The position numbers and the translations under genes are program-made. Positions 32,885-40,931 of a DNA stretch of 48,403 nt are shown here, one piece after another (positions within the stretch are counted from its first letter, which is position 1; each line of letters starts with the position of its first letter). Source of the DNA: Acinetobacter terrestris (GTDB taxonomy: Bacteria; Pseudomonadota; Gammaproteobacteria; Pseudomonadales; Moraxellaceae); NCBI RefSeq assembly GCF_004331155.1, contig NZ_SJNZ01000030.1, positions 1 through 48,403 on the forward strand. Reading direction: 5' to 3'. The notes beneath the pieces are model-generated. The model did not search any database. It saw only the letters and a list, made by a program, of their open reading frames with translations, and was not told the DNA's origin.

Positions 32885-33175
32885 ATGGTTAAAGTCGCTG
32901 ATTTACCAAGTTTTGATATGGCTGAGTCGCTCAAAACTGAAGAAGACATTGTGATGTATCTCAATATGGTTCTTGAAGAGAATGATCCTGCTGAATTAGC
33001 CCATGCACTTGGCGTTATTGCTAAAGCTCGTGGCATGACTCAAATCGCCAAAGAAGCAGGGATTGGACGTGAGGCACTCTATAAAGCCCTACGTCAGGAT
33101 TCAGCCCCGCGCTTTGATACAATTAATCGTGTTGTGAATGCTTTAGGCCTAAAACTCACAGTACAACACGCCTAA
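32885..33175 (+). CDS. HTH antitoxin (HigA-like)
   Basis: A 96-residue antitoxin that should neutralise the upstream toxin and bind the palindromic operator. The helix-turn-helix is MTQIAKEAGIGREALYKALR at about residues 52-71, followed by PRFDTINRVVNALGLKL. The N-terminal 45 residues probably wrap the toxin. The ATG follows the toxin stop by one base. It belongs to the addiction-module antidote family that has a C-terminal HTH. Confidence 0.9.
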   Translation: MVKVADLPSFDMAESLKTEEDIVMYLNMVLEENDPAELAHALGVIAKARGMTQIAKEAGIGREALYKALRQDSAPRFDTINRVVNALGLKLTVQHA

Positions 33176-33193
33176 AACTTTAAAAACTCTAGT

Positions 33194-33220
33194 AAAAAGG
33201 GAGCCTTTAGCTCCCTTTTT
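33194..33220 (+). terminator. Terminator of the toxin-antitoxin module
   Basis: The stem AAAAAGGGAG/CTCCCTTTTT with a seven-base loop lies directly before the next pdif site. Confidence 0.88.
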
Positions 33221-33222
33221 TG

Positions 33223-33250
33223 ACTTCGTATAACGCGTATTATGTTAATT
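33223..33250 (+). other. pdif: pdif site 6 (XerC-XerD order)
   Basis: ACTTCGTATAA, spacer CGCGTA, TTATGTTAATT. Confidence 0.88.
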
Positions 33251-33285
33251 TTAGAAAATCTTAATTGATAACGAAATTATATTTT

Positions 33286-33738
33286 ATGGCAAAAGATCCA
33301 TCTGATTTATTAACAATAGGAGAAATTGCAAAAAGATCCAATGTCTCTATTACAGCTATTCGTTTTTATGAGGCTAAAGGTCTTATCGAAAGTATTCGTA
33401 CCAATGGTAATCAACGTAGATATATGAGACATATACTTCGAAAAATTGCCTTGATTAAAGTATCTCAGCAAGTTGGTATTTCACTTGCTGAAATTTTTGA
33501 AATTTTTGAAAAATTACCTAGAAATAGGATTCCTAATAGAGAAGATTGGGACTTAATTTCGTTAAGTTGGAAATCCCATCTTCAAAATAAGATTGATATT
33601 TTAAATAATTTACAAAACCAACTTGATGCGTGTATTGGCTGTGGCTGCTTATCTTTGAAGAATTGTCCGTTAAGAAATCCAGATGATCAATTTTCCGTAG
33701 ATCCTGAAGCACATCCATATTGGGAGGAAAGTAAATAA
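33286..33738 (+). CDS. soxR: SoxR-type redox-sensing regulator
   Basis: MerR-family activator switched on by oxidation of an iron-sulfur cluster. The HTH is at about residues 10-50 (TIGEIAKRSNVSITAIRFYEAKGLI). The dimer helix is followed by four cysteines, C116, C119, C121 and C127, in CIGCGCLSLKNC, the SoxR [2Fe-2S] site. I prefer the ATG at 33286 over a TTG at 33265. It is 150 residues, as usual. The gene converges with the MFS transporter gene, 3 bp apart, and a SoxR-type box lies before that transporter. Confidence 0.93.
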   Translation: MAKDPSDLLTIGEIAKRSNVSITAIRFYEAKGLIESIRTNGNQRRYMRHILRKIALIKVSQQVGISLAEIFEIFEKLPRNRIPNREDWDLISLSWKSHLQNKIDILNNLQNQLDACIGCGCLSLKNCPLRNPDDQFSVDPEAHPYWEESK

Positions 33739-33741
33739 ACT

Positions 33742-34971
33742 TTAAGCTCTCTTCATCTTTTTTGCATATTTTTTAGGATTGAAAAAGGGAACTAATCCTA
33801 GTAAAAAAAATGAAATCAAAAGAAGAGATACCCACGAAATTAAAAAACTTCCTGTTTGATCTCTTAATAACCCAGCAATCACTGGTGAAAATCCAGCGAT
33901 GATATAGCCGATCCCTTGAACAAAAGATGTTAATTGATTTGCTTCTTGTGCAGAAGATAAATGATCTAGAGCTAGAATAAGACTCATAGGAAATAGCCCC
34001 CCAATTCCAAGTCCTAGAAAGAAAATCCATAAGTATGTTATGGATTCAGGAATAAAAATTAAACCAAGATATCCTGAGATACTGCAAAAAATGATAAGCA
34101 TAAGAATCATTCTACGATCTGGGTTTCTATTCGATAATGTGGGAAATAAAAGTCCAGCGAATACTTCTGACAAGGTTAATAACGCTAATAGTAATCCAGC
34201 CTGGATATTCGTCCTGCCTAAGTCAATAAAATATGGAGGTAACCACGCTAATACACAGGTATAAGAAGCTGTGCTTAAACCAAAGAAAATTCCTAATACC
34301 CATGCTCGTGGAATAGAGAAAAAATTTATATTTTTCACATTCTCTTTTTCTATTTCAGGTTCACTTTTCCATAGAATGTTTTTCACATAGAAGCAACTGA
34401 ATATTGTTATAACTGTCAAGATAGACCAACAAGCTAAGCTGAATTGCCAACTGTGAAATTGATTCTCTATGACAGGGACTATTACAGAACTCAAAGCAGC
34501 TCCTCCCATAATAGCTGTTACATAGACTCCCATATAAATAGTAATGCTTTTAGAAAAATTTGTTTTTATGATAAGAGGTAAAATAGCTTGAATCATTGCT
34601 ATACCACATCCAGCCACAATAGCTGTGATTAATAAATTATATTTGTAATCATCAGCAAAAAATCTTAAAAAATTAGATAAACCTATCATACTTAAAGCAA
34701 TAATAATTAGCTGAAAAGAACTTACATGTCTAAGTATTCGATGACTGATAAACATCATTATTCCCATACATAAAATAGGTATTGCTGTAAGTAAGGAAAT
34801 TTCTATAAAGCTAAAATTCAATGTAGTTTTAATTTGAGGAAGTAATGGACCAATAGCAGCCATTGATGGTCTTAAGTTCAATCCTATTAGAATTAGTGAC
34901 AATATAACGATGAGCTGATGTCTGATTTGAAAGCTGTTATTTATGAAGTAATTCATTTGTAGAAGTTTCAA
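33742..34971 (-). CDS. CynX/NimT-like MFS transporter
   Basis: A 409-residue protein with twelve predicted membrane segments. Near the start, VILSLILIGLNLRPSMAAIGPLLPQI is the typical opening of the CynX/NimT group, whose members move cyanate or nitroimidazole-like compounds. The substrate here is unknown. The promoter has a perfect SoxR box in a 19-bp spacer, so expression should rise when SoxR is oxidised, for example by redox-cycling drugs, which makes efflux of such compounds a reasonable guess. A start at MNYF, five codons in, is also possible. Confidence 0.9.
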   Translation of the reverse strand: MKLLQMNYFINNSFQIRHQLIVILSLILIGLNLRPSMAAIGPLLPQIKTTLNFSFIEISLLTAIPILCMGIMMFISHRILRHVSSFQLIIIALSMIGLSNFLRFFADDYKYNLLITAIVAGCGIAMIQAILPLIIKTNFSKSITIYMGVYVTAIMGGAALSSVIVPVIENQFHSWQFSLACWSILTVITIFSCFYVKNILWKSEPEIEKENVKNINFFSIPRAWVLGIFFGLSTASYTCVLAWLPPYFIDLGRTNIQAGLLLALLTLSEVFAGLLFPTLSNRNPDRRMILMLIIFCSISGYLGLIFIPESITYLWIFFLGLGIGGLFPMSLILALDHLSSAQEANQLTSFVQGIGYIIAGFSPVIAGLLRDQTGSFLISWVSLLLISFFLLGLVPFFNPKKYAKKMKRA

Positions 34972-34991
34972 CTATTTTTAAAAGTATGCAG

Positions 34992-35022
34992 ATCCTAAAA
35001 CCTCAACTTAAGTTGAGGTCAA
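34992..35022 (-). promoter_or_regulatory. SoxR-controlled promoter
   Basis: On the minus strand, TTGACC (35022-35017) and TAGGAT (34997-34992) are 19 bp apart, the overlong spacer of MerR-type promoters. Between them, and reaching into the minus 35 box, lies the perfect palindrome CCTCAACTTAAGTTGAGG (35001-35018), close to the soxS operator of E. coli. Confidence 0.9.
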
Positions 35023-35072
35023 GTACATCTAGATCCTAATTTTTTAGTCTCATTTCCATAGATTATTATTCC

Positions 35073-35100
35073 ATTTAACATAATGGCTGTTATACGCAAT
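35073..35100 (-). other. pdif: pdif site 7 (XerD-XerC order)
   Basis: ATTTAACATAA, spacer TGGCTG, TTATACGCAAT. Confidence 0.88.
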
Positions 35101-35176
35101 AAAAAAACCTGGGCACCAACCCAGGTCTAAAATTTAAAAAACAGATAAATATCAGTGCAATAAACTCATTTTTCTA
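35101..35176. repeat. Gene-free pdif spacer, copy 2, with terminator
   Basis: Matches 30666-30742 in order and length. The terminator stem is ACCTGGG/CCCAGGT, so compared with copy 1 (CCTAGGC/GCCTAGG) the paired bases have changed together. Confidence 0.8.
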
Positions 35177-35204
35177 ATTTCGCATAACGTGTATTATGTT
35201 AATT
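35177..35204 (+). other. pdif: pdif site 8 (XerC-XerD order)
   Basis: ATTTCGCATAA, spacer CGTGTA, TTATGTTAATT; identical to site 1. Confidence 0.88.
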
Positions 35205-35237
35205 TTAGCAATTCTAATAGATTAGTCTTAATCTCAG

Positions 35238-36368
35238 TTAGTAATCATCCGGCTCAAAATCTGGTTCTAATGTTCCAAAATCAATTACTGATGGCTTATT
35301 TAGTATTTCAACTTCTACCAATTCTAGATTATCTAAAGTTTGTTCTGTTGTGACCTCACCTTCAAAACTAAGGAGAATTTTAGAGTCGAATTCTGTTTCA
35401 ATGTTCTGTACAGCCCCAGATATTCCTACATAGTCGCGGTCTATTGAGTCATATACTGATAAAGAAAACTCGCCCTCTGCACCTATAAATATACGTACAT
35501 TTATTTCAACAACTAGTTGATGAGTATCAGCTTCTATGATTCTGCCTTCCTCTTCCATAAATTCAAATCTTTCAAACCATGCATATGCACCTTCTGGTTC
35601 CCAGTAAAGATATGAATCGGCAGTCTGATCTGGAGTGAAACCATCTAATTCAATTCTTAACAAGTTTGCTATGCTTGTATGAAAGTCTTGATCTTCTTGC
35701 TGGATTAAGGATTCAATCTGATTCAATACTACATATGGTGCATTTAAAGCATTTAAATCTGCTAATACCGTTGCAAGATCTTCCGAATATTCAATATTTT
35801 CAGATTTCTCACAATAAGACTTCCAATCGTTATCACTTGCTATGGCTAGGACCTTTTTATGATTCTGCTTAGCCCATTCTTCAATAGCATTCAGAGTAAT
35901 AGCATCTGGAAATTCATTTTTCTTTTTTGCATCCTTCCCAAAAGGAGGTATAGCAGAAAAATAATCATTCAAAATTTTTGTAATATCCGAAAACTCACCG
36001 CACACTATTTCTAAGGCCGCTGTATTTTCAATAAATTCACTTAATTTATTTTCCACAATTGAATTTATATCAATATTATTTTTCATTGTTTCCAATGCTG
36101 CTAGCAACTCAGGTTCTTCTAAATTATATTCCTTAAAATCATGTATGATTTTACCTAAGCCATTTATTTCATTTATTTTTTTATTTAAATGGTTTTTTAG
36201 CTCATTATAAATTACATCTGGCATCAGTAGATCAATAGGACTGTGTTTGAACTGATATAAAGCTTTCAGCAATCCTTTATCTAGTTTTAGACCATTACGC
36301 TCATAAATACTTGTATCAATTAAAATGGCATCAAATTCTGAAGACTCAGAAAAGTCTGTATTAATCAT
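35238..36368 (-). CDS. PIN-like domain protein (DUF4935-type)
   Basis: A 376-residue protein. The N-terminal 200 residues follow a PIN nuclease layout: ILIDTSIYERNG with an acidic residue near 18, MPDVIYNELKNHL with a glutamate near 56, EFPDAITLNAIEEWA near 153 and LAIASDNDWKSYC near 175. DUF4935 proteins have this pattern and are predicted metal-dependent RNases. The C-terminal 170 residues are acidic and beta-rich, without a known domain. No antitoxin gene is adjacent, so it is not an ordinary VapC system. It is a single-gene pdif module. Confidence 0.78.
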   Translation of the reverse strand: MINTDFSESSEFDAILIDTSIYERNGLKLDKGLLKALYQFKHSPIDLLMPDVIYNELKNHLNKKINEINGLGKIIHDFKEYNLEEPELLAALETMKNNIDINSIVENKLSEFIENTAALEIVCGEFSDITKILNDYFSAIPPFGKDAKKKNEFPDAITLNAIEEWAKQNHKKVLAIASDNDWKSYCEKSENIEYSEDLATVLADLNALNAPYVVLNQIESLIQQEDQDFHTSIANLLRIELDGFTPDQTADSYLYWEPEGAYAWFERFEFMEEEGRIIEADTHQLVVEINVRIFIGAEGEFSLSVYDSIDRDYVGISGAVQNIETEFDSKILLSFEGEVTTEQTLDNLELVEVEILNKPSVIDFGTLEPDFEPDDY

Positions 36369-36511
36369 GTGTTGTTCAACTTTTTAATTAAATATTTAAA
36401 TAAGACTATAAAATTTAATACATTTTTTCATTCTTAAACAGATTTTTTCCTATGAATAGCCACCGATTTTGTAAACATTTTTTAGTTAGATAAAGTTAGA
36501 AAATTCACGCT

Positions 36512-36539
36512 ATTTAACATAATACACGTTATACGAAAC
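36512..36539 (-). other. pdif: pdif site 9 (XerD-XerC order)
   Basis: ATTTAACATAA, spacer TACACG, TTATACGAAAC. Its XerC end is 5 bp from an IS element. Confidence 0.88.
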
Positions 36540-36544
36540 GCCTT

Positions 36545-38026
36545 TGTAAGCCCAAAATAGAAATGTCCGGTTTCTCCAAAGTAAAAATGTCCGCTTTTAG
36601 AATATGCACTTTTGCAATTTCCTTAGCGGACGGTTTGATATGTTGGTGTCTATGTCGGATAAAGAACTTAAACGATTGTCGGTCTTGCAGGAAATCTGTG
36701 ATCAACGCATAACTCAATCCCAAGCTGCTCAGCTACTTCATATTTCAGAACGTCAGATCAGACGCTTACTGCAGAAATACAAAGCTCAAGGCCCAGTTGC
36801 ATTAGCCCATGCTGCACGTGGTCAAACCAGCAACTGCAAACTTCCTGAAGAACTCAGACTCAAGTGCCTCAATATTGTTTCGGATCAACTCCATGGTTTC
36901 GGACCTACTTTAGCGCATGAAAAGCTCACTACCGTTCATGGATTCGATATTTCAGTGGAAACACTACGTTCCTGGATGATTGCAGCCAATTTATGGATTC
37001 CGCGATCCAAGCGCTTGAAACGCCCGTATCAGCCTCGTTACAACCGGGATTGCTTTGGTGAACTGATTCAAATCGATGGCTCACACCATGACTGGTTTGA
37101 AGGACGAGCCCCTAAATGCTGTCTACTGGTGTTTATCGATGATGCCACAGGAAAATTGCAGCATTTACGCTTCTGTGAATCAGAATCAGCCTTTGACTAT
37201 ATGATTTCAACACGTTTGTATGTTGAGCAGCATGGTAAGCCGTTGGCATTTTACAGCGATAAACATTCAGTCTTCAGGGTGAATCAAAGCAGCAAGAAAG
37301 ACACCAAGATTACGCAATTTGGGCGCGTACTCAGCACCCTGAATATCGATATTATCTTCGCTAATTCACCACAGGCCAAAGGCCGTGTAGAACGAGCCAA
37401 TAGAACGCTTCAGGACCGTCTGATCAAAGAAATGCGCCTGGAAGGCATCTGTTCGATTGAACAAGCGAATGCTTGGCTACCCTGCTTCATTGAGCAATTC
37501 AATCTCAAGTTTGCAAAGATGGCCTTTAATCCTAAGAACTTACACCGCTCTGCCACCGAAACAGCTGAGCAATTAGATGATATTTTTACCTGGCGAGAGC
37601 CACGTAGAGTCACCAATAGCCTGACCATTACTTATGATAAATGTGTATATCTCCTGGAGAGTACAGAAGAAAACCAGAGGCTGATTGGTAAATATCTTGA
37701 GTTTCTAGAATACCCGGATGGTACTGTAGCCATCATGCATGAAGGCCGGAAGATCAATTACAGCATCTTCGATAAATTAAGTCAGCTCAACCAGCGAGAG
37801 ATTGTTGAGAATAAACGGTTGGGTGCTGTTCTGAATCATATCCAACAACAGCATGAAGAACTGGAACAACAAAACAAACGCAATCGTTCTCAAAAGATGC
37901 CAAGCAGACGTGCACAGAAAACAGCAATTCAACAACGAAATCTGAATCCTGTGCTTGACTTGGAAATGTCCATATAGGACATTTCTATTTGGTTATTAGG
38001 TAGGACATTTCTACTTGGGAATAACA
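36545..38026 (+). mobile_element. Complete IS of the IS1202/ISNCY-like group beside a pdif site
   Basis: The ends are TGTAAGCCCAAAATAGAAAT and, inverted, TGTTATTCCCAAGTAGAAAT, sharing AGAAATGTCC. The 5-bp direct repeat GCCTT flanks both sides (36540-36544 and 38027-38031). The element is 1482 bp. Further GTCC-AAA and GGACATTT motifs inside both ends may be transposase sites. The duplication starts exactly at the outer end of the XerC arm of pdif 9. Confidence 0.88.
36604..37977 (+). CDS. IS1202/ISNCY-type DDE transposase
   Basis: Moves the surrounding element. The N-terminus has tandem helix-turn-helix sequence (RITQSQAAQLLHISERQIRRLL). The rve-type core has IQIDGSHHDWFEG for the first Asp, LAFYSDKHSVF for the second and KGRVERANRT for the Glu. 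A C-terminal region of about 150 residues is rich in Gln, Arg and Lys. The frame allows a start at 36604, but the M at residue 13 or 17 is equally possible. The gene is intact and probably active. Confidence 0.88.
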   Translation: MHFCNFLSGRFDMLVSMSDKELKRLSVLQEICDQRITQSQAAQLLHISERQIRRLLQKYKAQGPVALAHAARGQTSNCKLPEELRLKCLNIVSDQLHGFGPTLAHEKLTTVHGFDISVETLRSWMIAANLWIPRSKRLKRPYQPRYNRDCFGELIQIDGSHHDWFEGRAPKCCLLVFIDDATGKLQHLRFCESESAFDYMISTRLYVEQHGKPLAFYSDKHSVFRVNQSSKKDTKITQFGRVLSTLNIDIIFANSPQAKGRVERANRTLQDRLIKEMRLEGICSIEQANAWLPCFIEQFNLKFAKMAFNPKNLHRSATETAEQLDDIFTWREPRRVTNSLTITYDKCVYLLESTEENQRLIGKYLEFLEYPDGTVAIMHEGRKINYSIFDKLSQLNQREIVENKRLGAVLNHIQQQHEELEQQNKRNRSQKMPSRRAQKTAIQQRNLNPVLDLEMSI

Positions 38027-38031
38027 GCCTT

Positions 38032-38462
38032 TTTAAATAGTATTATTTATCAAATAGTTAACTCAATAAATCCAAAACCAAAAAGATCAAAAAACAGACG
38101 TTTTAACAACTCGTGTGTTTTTTAAGCAGATTTGTAATCTTTCGCCAATAAAATCGTCTAAAAAATGCTCAATTTTGGCATTTTCCCAATGTTCTCAGCT
38201 CTTCCAGGGCGAAAACTATCCCCAATTACTGTGGATGAAATTTAGGCTATTTTGTACGCTTTGGCTCACATAAAACTCGGCCCTTTGCGGCTATCCAGGA
38301 TAGGTGAATTTTCCTATGATGAAGTCATAGAGAACAGGATGTTCCAAACAACAAGAATAAGAAAGATCGCACCAGGAGCGTGAGGTAAGACAGGAGTCAT
38401 ACCTAGCAACCCAATATGAGAAACCCCGGCAGGATGCTGGGGTTTTTTATTGTCTAAAATTA
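38032..38462. other. Gene-free remnant between the IS and the restriction module
   Basis: No convincing open frame. It contains CCAGGATAGGTGAA at 38295-38308, similar to a MOBP nic core, a small hairpin CTATGA/TCATAG just after it, and a terminator (ACCCCGGC/GCTGGGGT type) at 38421-38447. It may derive from a small mobilisable plasmid or an old element. Confidence 0.5.
38421..38447 (+). terminator. Terminator before pdif site 10
   Basis: The stem AAACCCC/GGGGTTT with an inner GGCAGGATGCT part is followed by six T. Confidence 0.8.
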
Positions 38463-38490
38463 GCTTCGGATAAGCCGTATTATGTTAATT
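38463..38490 (+). other. pdif: pdif site 10 (XerC-XerD order)
   Basis: GCTTCGGATAA, spacer GCCGTA, TTATGTTAATT. The XerC arm is more diverged than in other sites. Confidence 0.8.
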
Positions 38491-38520
38491 TTAGGAAAAT
38501 CAATAATATACTTTGAAATA

Positions 38521-39714
38521 TTACTTTTTAAACTTATGTAGATAATCAATAAGTGGACTAACATTCGCTGATGCTGTTTCCTTATCGACTGATTCCATAA
38601 ATTTTTTATATAAACCATAAATTTTCTTAGAAACATGAGCACTAAAAAATGGCTTAATTGGCTCTAGTTGAATACTTGGACTAAGGGAGGCACTCGGACT
38701 AAGGGAGGCACTCGGACTAACGGAAGTACTAGGACTAAGGGAGGCACTCGGACTAACGGAAGTACTAGGACTAAGGGAGGCACTTGGACTTAATTTAAGA
38801 TCAGATAGATTGGAATAAACAGTATCAATATTCTTAGTATTAAGTAACTCCTCTACAGCTTTATCACAATCAAATATTTCACCTAACTTAGTGACTTTTC
38901 TTGAATCATCAAGAATTGCTTTATTACCACTTTTACCATAACTTTTATCAAAAACAATTTTTGTAAAAACTCTCAATGAATCCAGATCTATTTTTCTTTT
39001 CATTTGAATAAACGACACATCATGATACTTATTCAGATCTCGTTCTAATCCAAGGTAATCACGGATTGATGGATTAGCTAAAGCTGTCGTAAAGACAGAG
39101 TAATCAATTTTTTTTGTCTCAATAAGGAAATAAAAAAACTCATACTTTTTAATTTCCTCAAAAACCAAATAACAAACAAGAGCTAAATAAATATTTGGAA
39201 CACTGATTTCATAGTCTTTTGCTAATTGCTCAATGCTATTGCGGTGAAATTTATTGTGTTCAATCGCGGTATAACTATTATACAAGAACTGATTTTTTGC
39301 ATAAGGTTTCCAACCATGAGGCTTAGATACATGTCGCTTATGTAAATACTTTTGAGCAGCTTCTCGTGTCTCATAAATAAAAATTGGAACTTCCATTGTA
39401 GGCGAAAGAACACTTTTTATATCTAATCCAACTTCTCTTGCATATTCAGCCGTACTACAAATCATGAATGCCGCAGTGCGTCGATTTCCCTCTAGAACAA
39501 GCCATTGTCCATTAATGTCTCTAGTAACAACGATAGGTTCTACTAAATCAAATTCCTGTTGGAGAACATTCTTTACTATAGATAGGACATCTGACTCTTT
39601 AAATAACTCCTTTAAAATTACGACTAAATCAGTATCACTAGAAAAAGCTGTTTCAAATCTGGGATTTAATGGATCTAATTTTAGGGTGTTGAGTTTTGCT
39701 ACGGAATGAGTCAT
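38521..39714 (-). CDS. ParB/Srx-like nuclease-domain protein beside the restriction system
   Basis: A 397-residue protein with an N-terminal ParB-like fold: KLDPLNPRFETAFSSD, VEPIVVTRDINGQWLVLEGNRRTAAF, the last being the GNRR signature of ParB/sulfiredoxin-like domains that bind or hydrolyse nucleotides. A helical middle follows. At about 308-350 there is a low-complexity linker made of LSPSASLSPSTSV units, encoded by short tandem DNA repeats. It runs divergently from the methylase gene. Such proteins occur beside restriction systems, but its role is unknown; it could control or extend the system, or be an independent defence gene. Confidence 0.78.
   Translation of the reverse strand: MTHSVAKLNTLKLDPLNPRFETAFSSDTDLVVILKELFKESDVLSIVKNVLQQEFDLVEPIVVTRDINGQWLVLEGNRRTAAFMICSTAEYAREVGLDIKSVLSPTMEVPIFIYETREAAQKYLHKRHVSKPHGWKPYAKNQFLYNSYTAIEHNKFHRNSIEQLAKDYEISVPNIYLALVCYLVFEEIKKYEFFYFLIETKKIDYSVFTTALANPSIRDYLGLERDLNKYHDVSFIQMKRKIDLDSLRVFTKIVFDKSYGKSGNKAILDDSRKVTKLGEIFDCDKAVEELLNTKNIDTVYSNLSDLKLSPSASLSPSTSVSPSASLSPSTSVSPSASLSPSASLSPSIQLEPIKPFFSAHVSKKIYGLYKKFMESVDKETASANVSPLIDYLHKFKK
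38680..38790 (-). repeat. Short tandem repeats coding a Ser/Pro linker
   Basis: Units such as ACTAAGGGAGGCACTCGG and ACTAACGGAAGTACTAGG alternate about seven times, giving SPSASL and SPSTSV. The unit is 18 bp, so a change in copy number keeps the frame and alters linker length. Confidence 0.88.
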
Positions 39715-39727
39715 ACAATATATTTTT

Positions 39728-39778
39728 TTAAAACGGCCATTTTAACTATTAATTATTTTTTTAAAACGGCCATTTTAA
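39728..39778. promoter_or_regulatory. Two GGCC-centred repeats between the ParB-like and methylase genes
   Basis: TTAAAACGGCCATTTTAA occurs at 39728-39745 and 39761-39778, 33 bp apart. Each is an imperfect palindrome with GGCC, the predicted target of the adjacent restriction system, at its centre. They lie in the divergent control region. Confidence 0.85.
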
Positions 39779-39908
39779 TCGAGTGTCTAATAATCATTCT
39801 AAAAGCGTTTCAATTTCGAACCCTTATAAAAATTTCAAGAAAATACTGGCCTTTTATCTTCAAAAATGTAAAAATCACATCTAAATTATTAACTGTGTTT
39901 TTTTCAAC

Positions 39909-40913
39909 ATGTCTCTCAAAATTGCATCCTTCTTTTCTGGCGCTGGTGGTTTAGACCTAGGCTTTAAACAAGCAGGTTTTGACATCATTTTTGCCAATGA
40001 ATTTGATAAAGATATTTGGGCTACCTATGAGCATAATCATCCTGAAACAACTTTAGATAAGCGTAGTATCACCTTAATCAATGAATCTGACGTTCCAGAT
40101 TGTGATGGCATTATCGGTGGTCCACCATGCCAAAGTTGGAGCGAAGCAGGTTCACGAAGAGGCATTGAAGATAAAAGAGGGCAACTCTTTTTTGATTTTA
40201 TTCGTATTCTTGAAGCTAAAAAACCATCATTTTTCTTAGCTGAGAATGTTAGTGGAATGCTAGCTCCTAGACATAAAGATGCTCTCGAGAACATCAAAAA
40301 TACCTTTCTTGAAGCTGGTTATGATCTTCATTTTAAACTTCTAAATGCAGCAGATTTTGGGATTGCTCAAGATCGAAAACGAGTTATTTTTATTGGTTTT
40401 AGATCTGATCTCAATGTCGATTACTCATTTCCAGAGCCAACACAAGAACCTAAGCATCTAGAAGATATCATTAAAGATCTAGAACATAATGCTGTACCAG
40501 CACTGAATAAATCAAAACCGAACCCAGATGTTGAAATTGCCAATCATGAATATATGACAGGTGGCTTTTCATCTATGTATATGTCAAGAAACCGTGTTAG
40601 AGCATGGGATGAACCATCTTTTACTATTCAAGCTGGTGGACGACATGCCCCTATTCATCCAAGCGCACCGAAAATGATAAAACTAGAACAAGATAAATTT
40701 ATGTTTTCACCGAAAGGTGAATATAGACGTTTAAGTGTTCGTGAATGCGCTCGTATTCAAAGTTTTCCAGACAATTTTATTTTTAAATATACAGATGTAA
40801 ATCATGGTTATAAGATGATTGGGAATGCAGTAAATGTTGATTTTGCTCAGATATTAGCTGAGAGCATTCTTCGTGTATTAAAAAAATCAATCGCTATTAA
40901 AAAAGCAAGCTAA
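39909..40913 (+). CDS. DNA cytosine-5 methyltransferase, M.HaeIII-like (predicted GGCC)
   Basis: Protects plasmid and host DNA from the neighbouring nuclease. Motif I is FFSGAGGLDLGFKQAGF, the catalytic cysteine is C74 in GGPPCQSW, ENV lies near 117, and QDRKRV and the C-terminal GNAVNV motif follow. The target domain (HEYMTGGFSSMYMSRNRVRAWDEPSFTIQAGGR) is very like that of M.HaeIII, so GGCC is the likely site. At 334 residues it is full length. It is followed 18 bp later by the nuclease gene. Confidence 0.95.
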   Translation: MSLKIASFFSGAGGLDLGFKQAGFDIIFANEFDKDIWATYEHNHPETTLDKRSITLINESDVPDCDGIIGGPPCQSWSEAGSRRGIEDKRGQLFFDFIRILEAKKPSFFLAENVSGMLAPRHKDALENIKNTFLEAGYDLHFKLLNAADFGIAQDRKRVIFIGFRSDLNVDYSFPEPTQEPKHLEDIIKDLEHNAVPALNKSKPNPDVEIANHEYMTGGFSSMYMSRNRVRAWDEPSFTIQAGGRHAPIHPSAPKMIKLEQDKFMFSPKGEYRRLSVRECARIQSFPDNFIFKYTDVNHGYKMIGNAVNVDFAQILAESILRVLKKSIAIKKAS

Positions 40914-40931
40914 TAAGGATGAAATCATAAA

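Noticed and set aside
35238..36368. VapC toxin of a VapBC pair
   Set aside because: The protein is far longer than VapC and no antitoxin gene is adjacent.
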